DNA of 64,000 nucleotides from Candidatus Woesearchaeota archaeon (GCA_030651375.1 JAUSFM010000014.1:1-64000), one strand, 5' to 3'; shown: positions 9,661 through 17,952, counted from the first letter of the stretch. The notes: generated from the sequence alone by a model not told the origin. Made by a program: numbers and translations.

Positions 9661-9754
9661 AGGGCTACCGCCCTTATCAACCCGCGTGCGGCCTACGCGC
9701 TTCGCGCTCGGCCACACAAAAACTATAAATAACAAAAAAAGAATACTCCTGAAA
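9647..9754 (+). repeat. Hairpin-rich non-coding element between tRNA-Gly duplicates
   Basis: About 108 bases separate the truncated and intact tRNA-Gly copies. It contains a perfect 8-bp stem with a 4-base loop (ATAAGGGC/GCCCTTAT, 9657-9676), a GCGC-TTC-GCGC hairpin near 9697-9707, and at its right end the TATA-like AAAACTATAAATAAC (9718-9732), which can promote the downstream intact tRNA. No coding frame is evident. Confidence 0.65.
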
Positions 9755-9757
9755 AAC

Positions 9758-9828
9758 GCACCGGTAGTCTAACGGTAGGATCTCGGCCTTCCAAGCCGAT
9801 AGTCCGGGTTCGAATCCCGGCCGGTGCA
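9758..9828 (+). tRNA. tRNA-Gly (TCC)
   Basis: Complete cloverleaf: acceptor GCACCGG/CCGGTGC with discriminator A, D-arm, anticodon stem TCGGC/GCCGA with loop CTTCCAA (anticodon TCC), and T-arm CCGGG-TTCGAAT-CCCGG. The CCA is not encoded. A TATA box at 9720-9731 has the right spacing. The next gene starts only four bases beyond the tRNA. Confidence 0.95.
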
Positions 9829-9832
9829 TATT

Positions 9833-10255
9833 ATGGTCCGCGTCAACATCATCCGCCCAAGCCATCTTGCTGACCAGCATCTTGTTGCGGAGTACGCCGA
9901 GATTTTGATGATTTTCACGTATGCAAAAAAGCATCCGGACATTGAAGGGATTCCAAAAAAATACTGTCTCGGCACAGGCCACATCAAGTTCTTCAAGAAC
10001 AAGCTTGCTTATTTGAAACAACGGCACGAGGCGCTGAAGAAAGAGATGCGCAAACGCGGATTCACTCCTCAATTTTCTGTTTCCTATGCTGGCATCAAAA
10101 AAGGCCTTATCAAAAACTGGAAACCAACAGCGGCAGACAAGCGAATCATCAAGCAGCGGCTTATCTGGAAACTGAAAAAGAAAAAAGGATTCTACAAATA
10201 CTACGGCAAAAACAAGGCGACCGCCTTTTTCTTACAGATGATAAAGACTGCATGA
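9833..10255 (+). CDS. Pyrimidine-dimer DNA glycosylase (T4 endonuclease V-like)
   Basis: A 140-residue protein. MVRVNIIRPSHLADQHLVAEY matches the N-terminal signature of the T4 DenV/pyrimidine-dimer glycosylase family, in which an N-terminal residue and a following acidic residue act in catalysis; later segments (KFFKNKLAYLKQRHEALKKEM, YAGIKKGL) also fit. It would start base-excision repair of UV dimers. The ATG at 9833 is four bases after tRNA-Gly, so it is probably expressed from the tRNA promoter after end processing. Confidence 0.75.
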   Translation: MVRVNIIRPSHLADQHLVAEYAEILMIFTYAKKHPDIEGIPKKYCLGTGHIKFFKNKLAYLKQRHEALKKEMRKRGFTPQFSVSYAGIKKGLIKNWKPTAADKRIIKQRLIWKLKKKKGFYKYYGKNKATAFFLQMIKTA

Positions 10256-10257
10256 AC

Positions 10258-10305
10258 AGGAGGTATTTAAATAGAAAACTATAAATACCCTCCTGATGGC
10301 AGGAG
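10258..10305 (+). promoter_or_regulatory. Alternative hairpins over promoter and ribosome site of the PIG-L gene
   Basis: AGGAGGTATTTA (10258-10269) is complementary to TAAATACCCTCCT (10282-10294) except for one extra C. The right arm overlaps a second perfect hairpin, CTCCTG-ATGG-CAGGAG (10290-10305), which contains the ribosome-binding AGGAG four bases before the ATG at 10310. The two structures compete for CTCCT. The TATA box TATAAATA (10280-10287) lies in the same segment. Confidence 0.45.
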
Positions 10306-10309
10306 CCTC

Positions 10310-10960
10310 ATGGCAGCCAAAGAATCCATCCTCGTGCTCTGCGCCCATTCCGACGACCAAGTCTTCGGCGTTGGCGGCACGCTTGCAAAATATGCTGAAG
10401 AGGGAAAAACAAGCAACGTTATTGTTTTTTCATTCGGCGAGAACTCGCACCCATGGCTTAAGAAGCACATCATTGTCGAAACACGGGTGCAGGAAACAGA
10501 CGAAGCAGGAAAAATTCTGGGCATACAAGAAAATATATTTCTCGGATTGAAAGAAGGAAAATTTAAATCCCAACTCAACCAGGAGGGGATTGAACAACAG
10601 ATGAAGGCCTATTTCAAAAGGTTTAAACCGACAAAAATTTTCACGCATTCGCCCGACGACCCGCATATTGATCATCGCGAAGCAAGCGCGTGGGTAATCG
10701 GTTTTTGCGAACGGAATAAATTTCGCGGGCATGTCTATGGATTTAACGTCTGGACACCGGTAACGATTAAAACCAGAAAACTGCCGGAGATGGTGGTTGA
10801 CATCAGCGCCACCTTCGGCAAGAAAATTAAGGCGCTTCGCTGTTTCAGAAGCCAGTGGATGGCCATGCTCTCTCTTTTGTGGAGCGTGTACTGGAAGGCA
10901 ATCAACAATGGCCGGAAACACCGGATGAAATACGCAGAAGTTTTTTACAAGCTTAGATGA
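10310..10960 (+). CDS. PIG-L family deacetylase
   Basis: A 216-residue zinc-dependent N-acetylglucosamine-type deacetylase. The metal motif reads AHSDDQ near residues 12-17 (AHPDDE in the family) and HSPDDPHIDHR supplies the C-terminal histidines. The family removes acetyl groups from GlcNAc-linked lipids or small thiols. The glycosyltransferase that follows four bases later suggests joint action on a glycan or glycolipid. The Glu-to-Gln change in the first motif is a notable departure. Confidence 0.85.
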   Translation: MAAKESILVLCAHSDDQVFGVGGTLAKYAEEGKTSNVIVFSFGENSHPWLKKHIIVETRVQETDEAGKILGIQENIFLGLKEGKFKSQLNQEGIEQQMKAYFKRFKPTKIFTHSPDDPHIDHREASAWVIGFCERNKFRGHVYGFNVWTPVTIKTRKLPEMVVDISATFGKKIKALRCFRSQWMAMLSLLWSVYWKAINNGRKHRMKYAEVFYKLR

Positions 10961-10964
10961 GACC

Positions 10965-12113
10965 ATGGAAAAAACAAAGAAAAAAATCGTCATTGTAACA
11001 GACAACTTTGCGCCCAAGAAAGACGGCGTCACCCGCTTTTTGGAAATGGTGGTGCAGGAACTTGGCCACCGGTACGAGATTGTTATTCTGGCGCCGTCAT
11101 ATAGCAGTAACGCGTACGAAGAACAGTTTCACGGCGCGAGAGTCATTCGTTTTCCTTCGTCGCGCTTTTTCCGGCTGGGAGGGTATGGTGCAGTACTGGC
11201 GCGGCCCGGGCGAATTGCACCGCATATCAAGGACGCCGACATTGTCTGGCTCAACAGCATGTCACCCTTTGCCATTGCTGCACTCCGCGCAGCACACCGG
11301 TGCCACAAGCCAGTCGTTGCATACAAGCACTCGGTTGAATGGGAACTCGTCTCGCACATGATGGTGCGGTCGTCAGCATTCACCAAAAAAATAATTTCTT
11401 CAATCGTGGCGCACATGGTTAGGTATTTTTACAACCAGTGCGACCTGATTATGGTATCGTCGAGAAACGTGGCAAAAACACTCGAGGAACACAAAATCAC
11501 CGCACGAAAAGTGATTGTGCCGCTCGGTGTGGAGTGTGACAAGTTCATGCCGCCGCTGTCCAAAGCAACGGCAAAACAAAAGATTGACATTCCGCCACGA
11601 AAAATAGTCATCGGCTACTGCGGCAGAATCAGCAAGGAAAAAGACATTCCAACCTTGGCAAAGGCGTTTGCCGGACTGCAGCAGAAGCACCTGAATTTGT
11701 TTTTGCTGATTGTTGGTGATGGAACGAGAACTGATGTTACTAACTATGTAAAGAGGGATTTCCGTATCACCGGCTTTGTTGATGACGTCGTACCCTGCTT
11801 GCAAGCAATGGATATTTTTGTGATTCCCTCGCAAACTGAGACATCATCCCTTGCCACGCTTGAGGCAATGGGCTGCGGCGTGCCGCCGGTTGCAACGCCC
11901 GTTGGCCACATTGTTGAGTATATCGAACACAACTTTAACGGCATGCTATTCCCACGTGAAAATATTGATGTGCTTGAAGCGCGGCTTGAGCGGCTTATTA
12001 CCCGCCCGGAAATTCGCGAGCAGCTCGGCAAGCTGGCGCGGAAGACGATTACCACGCGGTATAGCTGGGAGAAGACGATTGTCCAGATTGATCGGGTGTT
12101 GAGCAGGTATTAA
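10965..12113 (+). CDS. Glycosyltransferase family 4 (GT-B)
   Basis: This 382-residue protein has the two Rossmann-like halves of GT4 enzymes: TDNFAPKKDGVTRFLEMV at the N-terminus, VPLGVECDKF, GYCGRISKEKDI, and ETSSLATLEAMGCGVPPVATPVGHIVEYI containing the E-x7-E nucleotide-sugar motif. It transfers a sugar from a nucleotide donor, probably to a lipid or cell-surface glycan. It is coupled to the PIG-L deacetylase, echoing the glycosyltransferase/deacetylase pairing of GPI-like or mycothiol-type pathways. Confidence 0.9.
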   Translation: MEKTKKKIVIVTDNFAPKKDGVTRFLEMVVQELGHRYEIVILAPSYSSNAYEEQFHGARVIRFPSSRFFRLGGYGAVLARPGRIAPHIKDADIVWLNSMSPFAIAALRAAHRCHKPVVAYKHSVEWELVSHMMVRSSAFTKKIISSIVAHMVRYFYNQCDLIMVSSRNVAKTLEEHKITARKVIVPLGVECDKFMPPLSKATAKQKIDIPPRKIVIGYCGRISKEKDIPTLAKAFAGLQQKHLNLFLLIVGDGTRTDVTNYVKRDFRITGFVDDVVPCLQAMDIFVIPSQTETSSLATLEAMGCGVPPVATPVGHIVEYIEHNFNGMLFPRENIDVLEARLERLITRPEIREQLGKLARKTITTRYSWEKTIVQIDRVLSRY

Positions 12114-12158
12114 ATGAGAGATATTAATTTATAGTACTTCGTGTTTCAGAAACAAAAC

Positions 12159-12231
12159 GGGGCTGTGGTCTAACTTGGTATGATTGGCGGTTCGGGGCCG
12201 CCCGATCGGGGTTCAAATCCCCGCAGCCCCA
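12159..12231 (+). tRNA. tRNA-Pro (CGG)
   Basis: Acceptor GGGGCTG/CAGCCCC with discriminator A, anticodon stem GGCGG/CCGCC with loop TTCGGGG (anticodon CGG), T-arm GGGG-TTCAAAT-CCCC. The TATA-like TAATTTATAG at 12124-12133 is correctly spaced. It is followed directly by hairpin DNA of the tRNA-associated repeat family. Confidence 0.93.
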
Positions 12232-12232
12232 T

Positions 12233-12333
12233 ACAACAGTTTTTTGCTTCGCAAAAAACTGTTGTGCAGCGTACGACTCCTCACTTCGTTCGGAGTCGTT
12301 GCGCTACGCGCAAAACGAGGAAAAACTTAAAAG
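12233..12333 (+). repeat. Hairpin repeat downstream of tRNA-Pro
   Basis: It begins two bases after the tRNA with a perfect 15-bp stem and 3-base loop (12233-12265, core TTTTTTGC-TTC-GCAAAAAA), then an 8-bp stem ACGACTCC/GGAGTCGT (12273-12299), then GCGCTACGCGCAAAACGA. Positions 12271-12333 are almost identical to 31776-31838 upstream of tRNA-Ser, including the terminal AAACTTAAAA that serves as TATA box for the next gene. No second copy of the tRNA-Pro end is seen. Confidence 0.75.
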
Positions 12334-12357
12334 AACTACATAAAGTCAGGTGAAACA

Positions 12358-12636
12358 ATGAAACAAATCCACGCATCGCACATTTTAGTGAAAACAGAAC
12401 AAGAGGCGCAAGCGCTTCTGTATGACGTTACGCACGGCAAGACGTTTGAAGAGGTTGCCAAGGAAAAATCTATGTGCCCGTCAGGAAAAAAGGGCGGCGA
12501 CCTCGGCTGGTTTGGCAAAGGCCAAATGGTGCCGGAGTTTGAAAACGCCGCGTTCACGCTCAAAACAGGTGAGATTTCAAAGCCTGTAAAGACACAGTTC
12601 GGCTGGCACCTTATACGAGTGACTGAAGCACGATGA
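12358..12636 (+). CDS. Parvulin-type peptidyl-prolyl cis-trans isomerase
   Basis: A single 92-residue parvulin domain with no signal peptide, so cytosolic. Hallmarks: ASHILVKTEQEAQALL at the start, FEEVAKEKSMCPSGKKGGDLGWFGKGQMVPEFE in the middle and FGWHLIRVTE at the end. It accelerates prolyl bond isomerisation in protein folding. SD AGGTGAAACA precedes the ATG, and its stop overlaps the start of the radical SAM gene. Confidence 0.92.
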   Translation: MKQIHASHILVKTEQEAQALLYDVTHGKTFEEVAKEKSMCPSGKKGGDLGWFGKGQMVPEFENAAFTLKTGEISKPVKTQFGWHLIRVTEAR

Positions 12637-13694
12637 TGCAGACGTTAATTGCTGAAAACGAAATCATCGGAGAGGATTTCAGCGAGGTTGTAGAATTACT
12701 TCCGCGCGCACAAAAAATATTCGCCCAGCGTTTTCCGGCTATCACTAATTTCGAGCGCGCGATTTTCTTCAGCTGGGGCTGCACTATTGGCGACTGCCAG
12801 TTCTGTTATATGAGTGCCCAGCCAACGTGGAAGAAACCATCTGAAACAAAACGAAGCAGGGAGTCTATTTTTGCTGAAGTGATTCTTGCCAAGCAGCTCG
12901 GCTGGGACATCGGCTTTTTTACTGGCGGCATTGGCGTGTTTACACCGAATGAGATTGAGGACATGCTCAAGGTGATGAGCGAAATTGCTGGCGAAAAAAT
13001 CTGGCTCTCCGTCGGCCCGGTGCCCAAGCCACTTCTTCTCAAATATCTGCCGTATCTCAAGGGAATTGTCGGCTCAACTGAAACAATAAATCCGGAGCTT
13101 CACAAAAAAGTATGCCCCTCAAAGCCGCTCGAACCGTATGAGAAAATGTTTTCTGCTGCTCAAGAGATGGACATCCGGCGCGCTATGACTTTTATCGTCG
13201 GCATGGGTGAGAAAAAGAGCGACCTTTCACTGTTGGTTGCGTTTATCAAAAAATATGACATCAGCAAAATCCACCTCTACGGCCTTATTCCCACCAAAGG
13301 CACGGCCATGGAACACTATCCTGTGCCGAGCGCCGACCAGCAGGCATGGTGGATTGCGCAGCTGCGCATCGCATGCCCAACGCTGGACATCCAATGCGGC
13401 ATTTGGGAAGACCGCACCGAGCGAATTTCTTATTTGCTCCAAGCAGGCGCCAATTCAATTTCCAAGTTTCAGGCGATAAAATTCTTCGGCACGTCGATTG
13501 CGCAGGAGATTGAAGCGCAGGCACACAACGCAGGGCGGGAATTTAAGGGAACGCTGACGAAACTGCCTGATATTGACTGGGAGAATGAAGTGAAACGGCT
13601 GTCAGTTGATGAAGCGTTAAAAAAGGGCATACAAGAAAAACTGAGCCAGTATCTGCGTCAGATTGAAAAGAGTGAAAAAAAGAGAAAGAAATAA
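12633..13694 (+). CDS. Radical SAM protein, BioB-like
   Basis: A 353-residue radical SAM enzyme with its cluster-binding cysteines at GCTIGDCQFCYM, spaced C-x4-C-x2-C instead of the usual C-x3-C-x2-C. FFTGGIGVFTPNEIEDML resembles the BioB/HydE group GGE region, and ETINPELHKKVCP and FIVGMGEKKSD follow in family order. It probably forms a 5'-deoxyadenosyl radical in a cofactor or modification pathway; the substrate is unknown. It is coupled to the parvulin gene by a four-base overlap. Confidence 0.8.
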   Translation: MMQTLIAENEIIGEDFSEVVELLPRAQKIFAQRFPAITNFERAIFFSWGCTIGDCQFCYMSAQPTWKKPSETKRSRESIFAEVILAKQLGWDIGFFTGGIGVFTPNEIEDMLKVMSEIAGEKIWLSVGPVPKPLLLKYLPYLKGIVGSTETINPELHKKVCPSKPLEPYEKMFSAAQEMDIRRAMTFIVGMGEKKSDLSLLVAFIKKYDISKIHLYGLIPTKGTAMEHYPVPSADQQAWWIAQLRIACPTLDIQCGIWEDRTERISYLLQAGANSISKFQAIKFFGTSIAQEIEAQAHNAGREFKGTLTKLPDIDWENEVKRLSVDEALKKGIQEKLSQYLRQIEKSEKKRKK

Positions 13695-13699
13695 AAAAT

Positions 13700-14365
13700 T
13701 TATTTTTTAATTCTGACATCAGACACATAGGGTACAATTGTATTCATGCTATCACCTGACGAACCTGATCCTGCCACCAGAATTTTACTCACGGAAGGAT
13801 AACGGGCAAATGATTTTCGGCAGGTGGTATCGGCCCGCACCATGCAGAATTCGCCAAATTGCCAGCTACCGGCCGAGTAGTAATAAAAGTTTATGCGTGC
13901 AGATTCAGTGCCCGTAAAGCTTGGATCCCGATACTGCTTTAGGTCAACGGCAATTTCACGTACATTTTGCTGTGCCCCTTGAGAAAAGTCAACAATGAGC
14001 GAACGGCCAATGCGCTTCGGTGTGTTTGCGCGCTGGGCACCGCTGAATTCACAGCGATAGGTAGCTTCAGCACCACCTCGAGGATTAGCGGGGCGAGAAA
14101 ATCCAGGCTCGCATACTGGTGGTTGGCCGTGAAGAACTGCTGTGCTTTGAGTATTTGCAGGCTGTGCATTCAAAGGAAGAGCAATTGCCGCGCCGCCAAC
14201 GATTCGATTAGCATGCACCGTGACAATAGCTGGTGCTGCAGCAACAAAGCCAGTAGTGCCATCTCCTCCCGTATCTGAAAAGAGCGGAGCTAACATACCA
14301 GTTGTGTACATTCCAGTCACCGCAACAGCGGCAAGCAGAAGAAGTATAAAACGATTTGAATCCAT
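13700..14365 (-). CDS. Membrane-anchored surface protein with C-terminal beta domain
   Basis: A 221-residue protein with an N-terminal membrane helix (about residues 6-27), then a GDGTTGF motif, a Cys-containing linker and a C-terminal domain ending in IVPYVSDVRIKK. The last 90 residues resemble the C-terminal domain of the 624-residue surface protein at 29472-31346 (FYYYSAGSW...FCMVRADTTCRKSF versus LYSTSA...YCILKADQSEMTCTKNF). The leader resembles that of the protein at 18185. Function unknown; it probably faces outside. A strong AGGTGAT ribosome site precedes the ATG. Confidence 0.75.
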   Translation of the reverse strand: MDSNRFILLLLAAVAVTGMYTTGMLAPLFSDTGGDGTTGFVAAAPAIVTVHANRIVGGAAIALPLNAQPANTQSTAVLHGQPPVCEPGFSRPANPRGGAEATYRCEFSGAQRANTPKRIGRSLIVDFSQGAQQNVREIAVDLKQYRDPSFTGTESARINFYYYSAGSWQFGEFCMVRADTTCRKSFARYPSVSKILVAGSGSSGDSMNTIVPYVSDVRIKK

Positions 14366-14422
14366 GGTATCACCTTTTTTATTTGAGATATTTTAGGTAT
14401 GAATATAGAATAATTTGGTATC

Positions 14423-14433
14423 AGACTTTATAA
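14423..14433 (-). promoter_or_regulatory. TATA box for the minus-strand surface protein gene
   Basis: The complement reads AATTTATAAAGTC, about 60 bases upstream of the ATG at 14365, leaving a short leader that carries the AGGTGAT ribosome site. Confidence 0.45.
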
Positions 14434-14457
14434 ATTTTTTTAAATTGGCGCAACCCA

Positions 14458-17400
14458 TCACACTTTCAAGCTCGTCACTTGGCTCACACCATGCTCGTCC
14501 ATTGAAATGCCGTACAGCCGGTCTGCTTCAGCGATAATATTATCGTTGTGGGTGATGACGACGTACTGCGCGCTGCTGGTGTATTTTTTGATGAGCTGTG
14601 CAAAGCGCTCTGAATTGCGCTTGTCGAGCGCAGCATCAACTTCGTCGAGAATATAGAACGACGCCGGCTCGTGCTCTTGGATGGCAAAGATGAATGATAA
14701 CGCAGTCATAGTCTTCTCGCCGCCGGAGAGGCTTCTTATGTCGAGGAATCGGGTACCTGAAATGCGCACCTTGACAAACAATCCACCGTCGAAGGGGCTC
14801 TCGGGGTTTTCAAGCACCAGCGACGCCTCGCCTTTGGTCGAGAGCGCAGAGAAGAGTGTCTTGAAATTTTCATTGACCACGTCAAAGGTTTTGGTGAACA
14901 TTGATTTTTTCTTGGTCTCAATCTCATTCATGAGCATGAGCACGTCTTCTTTTTCCCGTACGAGCTTGTCCTTTTTCTTGATCAGCTCACTGTACTCGTG
15001 CTCAATGGTGGAATAGATTTCAAGCGCTTTCATGTTGATGCTACCGAGACGAATGAGGGTTGCTTCCCACGAGGTTATCTGCCGCTTCAGCTCGCCGGCC
15101 GGCTTGTCGACAACCGCAATGCCTTCGTACTGCTTGAACTCATGCTCAACCGCCGCCAACTCGGCACTGATGCGGGAGATTTCAATGGAAACACTGTTGA
15201 CCTTAAGCTCGATTTTGCGTGCCCGTTCGCCGACGTCTTCAATTTTTTCTTCCTCTTTTTTGATGCTGTCATCGAGTTTTGCGCGCTTGGTGAAAAGCTC
15301 TTTGAACTGCTCGTGGAATTTGCGCTGGTGCTCTTCTTTTTGTTTCAGGTCAACGCCGGTTTCGGTAATAAGTTTTTCAACGGACAGCAGCTCTTGTTTG
15401 AAGTCTTCCTCTTCCTTGTCGTGCTGTTTGATTATCTTCGCCATGTTGTCCCGCTCCGGCGCAAGGACGTTGCTAATTTGCGAGTCGGTTGTTTTAATGT
15501 CAGATTCCTTTTTGAGTGATGCATCGACGAGCTGCTTGCGCTTTTCCTCAAAGGCATTGAGCTCGGCAACCAGCGCCGGGTTGCGCAGGTCAGCAATTCG
15601 GGAGCGAAGCTCCTGTTTGCGAATGCGGTTTTTGGTGAGAGTTTCATTTTCTTTTTCAATTGTTGATTCAACGCTGCGCAGGCTTTTTTGCACATCGTCA
15701 AGCGTTTTTTCAAACTCCTTGCGCACCTTGCGTGATGCATCCATGTCCGTGGTGTCAAGGTGGAGAATTTTTTCAAGTGTGATGATGCCGCCTTCAAGGT
15801 CGGCTTTGAATTGGCGGAGCCGGGTGATTTGTTCTTCAAGCTTTTTCCGCTCGCCTTCAAGCCGCGCAATGACCAGCTCTTGCTCGCGCATTGTTTTTTC
15901 CCATTGTTCCAACTCGGCGGCAACTTCTTTTTCCTGGAAGCCCAGCCCACGGCCTTGCCTGCCACGGTAGCCGCCCTGCAGTGCGCCGGATAATTCTGCG
16001 AGGTCGCCGTCGAGTGTCACCATCTTGACGCGGCCAATGCCAATCCGGCGCGCAACATCAATATCATCAACGACAAGTGTGTTGCCAAAAACATAGCTGA
16101 ACACATTTTTGTACTGCGGCTTGAACTGGAGCAGGTCAATGGCAAGGCCGGCAGCGCCGTTGGTTTTTTTCAGCTCTCCCATTTCCGCCAGAGGCGTGGG
16201 ACCCTTGATTTTGCTCATCGGGATAAAGCTGGCAATGCCGAACTTGTTTTCCTTGAGGAACTTGATGCAGGTAACCGCTGTTTTGTCGGTGTCAACAACA
16301 ATGCTCTTGAGCCGGCTTCCGGCGGCAATTTCGAGCGCGAGCGCGTATTTTGACTCGGCAACACCGAGCTCGGACACCGTGCCGTGAATGCCGGGAATTT
16401 TGTTTTTCTGCCCCAAGACTTTCTGCACGGCCGTGTCTGCTTCAAGTGATTCTTGGATTGAAATTGTTCGTGCCTGCAGCTTGGAAAGGTGCTCTTGCGC
16501 AACACCTATTTTTCCTTTTGCGGTTGCGAGATTTGCCGCGAGCGCGCTGTCGTTGTTGACGAGGGTGGAGAGTTCCATGGTTGCTTTTTTGAACTCCTGC
16601 TTTTTCTGCTTCAGCTCATTGACCTGCGCCTGATTTTCTTTTTCAACCTCGAGAATTTTCTGGAGCTGGTCGTCAACTGCTTGGATTTGGAATTCGAGCT
16701 TGTCTTTTTCGCGCAGCCCTTCCTGCTGTTTCTGGCGCAGGTCAAGAATTTCTTTTTGCTTTGCCTCGGCTTCCTTGTCCAGCAGGTCAACTTCTTTTTC
16801 AACATCCGCGATGCTGTCGAGCTTGTTTTTTTTCTTGAATTCGCCTACGCGCTTTTCAATCTGGCTTTTTTCTTTTTCGATAGATGCGAGCTCCCCTCGG
16901 GCGGTTGCTTTTTCCTGCTCGTGCGCTTTGATTTTTTGCTCGAGTTCGCCGAGGCTGGTACGAAGCTGTTCCTTGCGCTGCTTAATTTTCACGATTTCAT
17001 TTTTGACGGCCTCAATCCTGTTTTTCGACGAGGCAATGTCCACCTTAAGTTTTTCCACGTCTTTGTGAATCTGCACTTGGTCTTTCTCGCCGCGCTGCTC
17101 AACTTCCTTGTTGATGCCGTCGATATCAGTTCTGAACTGCCGGATTTTTTCTTTTGAGCCGAGAATCATGCCTTGTTTTTCCTGCAGCTCTTTTTTTTCG
17201 CCGGCGATGGCTTGGTCGAGCTTTTCCTTTTCCGTATTTTTTTCAGCCATCTGCTGGTGCAGCAGCGAGGCCTTGTTTATTTTAACTTTGTGCTGAAGGT
17301 CGCTGTATTCCTGCGCCTGCTCTTTTTCCTTCTTGAGGTCACGCAGCCGACTGTCACGCTCTTTCATGACAATCTCTGACTCCTTCATTTTTTCGTCAAC

Positions 17401-17952
17401 CTTGCCGAGCTCGTTGAGGGCTTTTTGTTTTTTTTCTTCATACACTGAAATGCCGGCAATCTGCTCGACAATCATTCTCCGCTCTTCTGGCGGCATCTCG
17501 ACAAAGCGCACGATGTCTCCTTGAAGGATGACATTGTAGCCGTCCGGATTTATTTTTGCGAGGGAGAGAAGCTCGAGAATTTGCTGGCGCGTGCGCACCT
17601 CGTCATTGATTTTGTACACGCTGCTGCCGTTCGCCTTGACAATTCTGCTGATTTTCACTTCTTTTTCCGGCGTGGGAAATGTTTTTTTTGTGTTGTCGAA
17701 GAACAGCGAGACTTCACCATTTTTCGCCGGCGCCTTGGACTTGCCGCCGTTGTAGAGCAAGTTCGCAGATTTTTCACTGCGCAGGGCTTTTGCCGAGCTT
17801 TTGCCGAGCACAAAGCATAAGGCATCAAGAATGTTTGATTTTCCCGAGCCGTTCGGGCCCAGCACCACATTGAACGTGTCGCCAAACGGAATCTCGGTAC
17901 GCTTGGCAAAGGACTTGAAACCGTGCAAAACAAGCTTGTTTATTTTAGTCAT
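14458..17952 (-). CDS. smc: Chromosome segregation protein SMC
   Basis: From the ATG at 17952 it is 1164 residues. Walker A GPNGSGKSN is at about 32-40, then a long coiled coil, a hinge around the centre (GIHGTVSELGVAESKYALALE), a second coiled coil, the ABC signature LSGGEKT and Walker B FYILDEVDAALD near the C-terminus. It folds into the rod-shaped ATPase that compacts and separates chromosomes, normally with ScpA/ScpB partners that are not seen nearby. The frame stays open 162 bases further upstream, but that part is not SMC-like and overlaps the TATA region near 18036-18046. Confidence 0.97.
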   Translation of the reverse strand: MTKINKLVLHGFKSFAKRTEIPFGDTFNVVLGPNGSGKSNILDALCFVLGKSSAKALRSEKSANLLYNGGKSKAPAKNGEVSLFFDNTKKTFPTPEKEVKISRIVKANGSSVYKINDEVRTRQQILELLSLAKINPDGYNVILQGDIVRFVEMPPEERRMIVEQIAGISVYEEKKQKALNELGKVDEKMKESEIVMKERDSRLRDLKKEKEQAQEYSDLQHKVKINKASLLHQQMAEKNTEKEKLDQAIAGEKKELQEKQGMILGSKEKIRQFRTDIDGINKEVEQRGEKDQVQIHKDVEKLKVDIASSKNRIEAVKNEIVKIKQRKEQLRTSLGELEQKIKAHEQEKATARGELASIEKEKSQIEKRVGEFKKKNKLDSIADVEKEVDLLDKEAEAKQKEILDLRQKQQEGLREKDKLEFQIQAVDDQLQKILEVEKENQAQVNELKQKKQEFKKATMELSTLVNNDSALAANLATAKGKIGVAQEHLSKLQARTISIQESLEADTAVQKVLGQKNKIPGIHGTVSELGVAESKYALALEIAAGSRLKSIVVDTDKTAVTCIKFLKENKFGIASFIPMSKIKGPTPLAEMGELKKTNGAAGLAIDLLQFKPQYKNVFSYVFGNTLVVDDIDVARRIGIGRVKMVTLDGDLAELSGALQGGYRGRQGRGLGFQEKEVAAELEQWEKTMREQELVIARLEGERKKLEEQITRLRQFKADLEGGIITLEKILHLDTTDMDASRKVRKEFEKTLDDVQKSLRSVESTIEKENETLTKNRIRKQELRSRIADLRNPALVAELNAFEEKRKQLVDASLKKESDIKTTDSQISNVLAPERDNMAKIIKQHDKEEEDFKQELLSVEKLITETGVDLKQKEEHQRKFHEQFKELFTKRAKLDDSIKKEEEKIEDVGERARKIELKVNSVSIEISRISAELAAVEHEFKQYEGIAVVDKPAGELKRQITSWEATLIRLGSINMKALEIYSTIEHEYSELIKKKDKLVREKEDVLMLMNEIETKKKSMFTKTFDVVNENFKTLFSALSTKGEASLVLENPESPFDGGLFVKVRISGTRFLDIRSLSGGEKTMTALSFIFAIQEHEPASFYILDEVDAALDKRNSERFAQLIKKYTSSAQYVVITHNDNIIAEADRLYGISMDEHGVSQVTSLKV

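Noticed and set aside
9622-9700. The upstream tRNA-Gly copy as a second functional tRNA (CCC or TCC)
   Set aside because: The anticodon stem cannot form five pairs and there is no T-arm or 3' acceptor strand.
15032-17157. Several long plus-strand frames (up to 312 codons) opposite smc
   Set aside because: They mirror the codon bias of the SMC coiled coil and have no domain or ribosome site.
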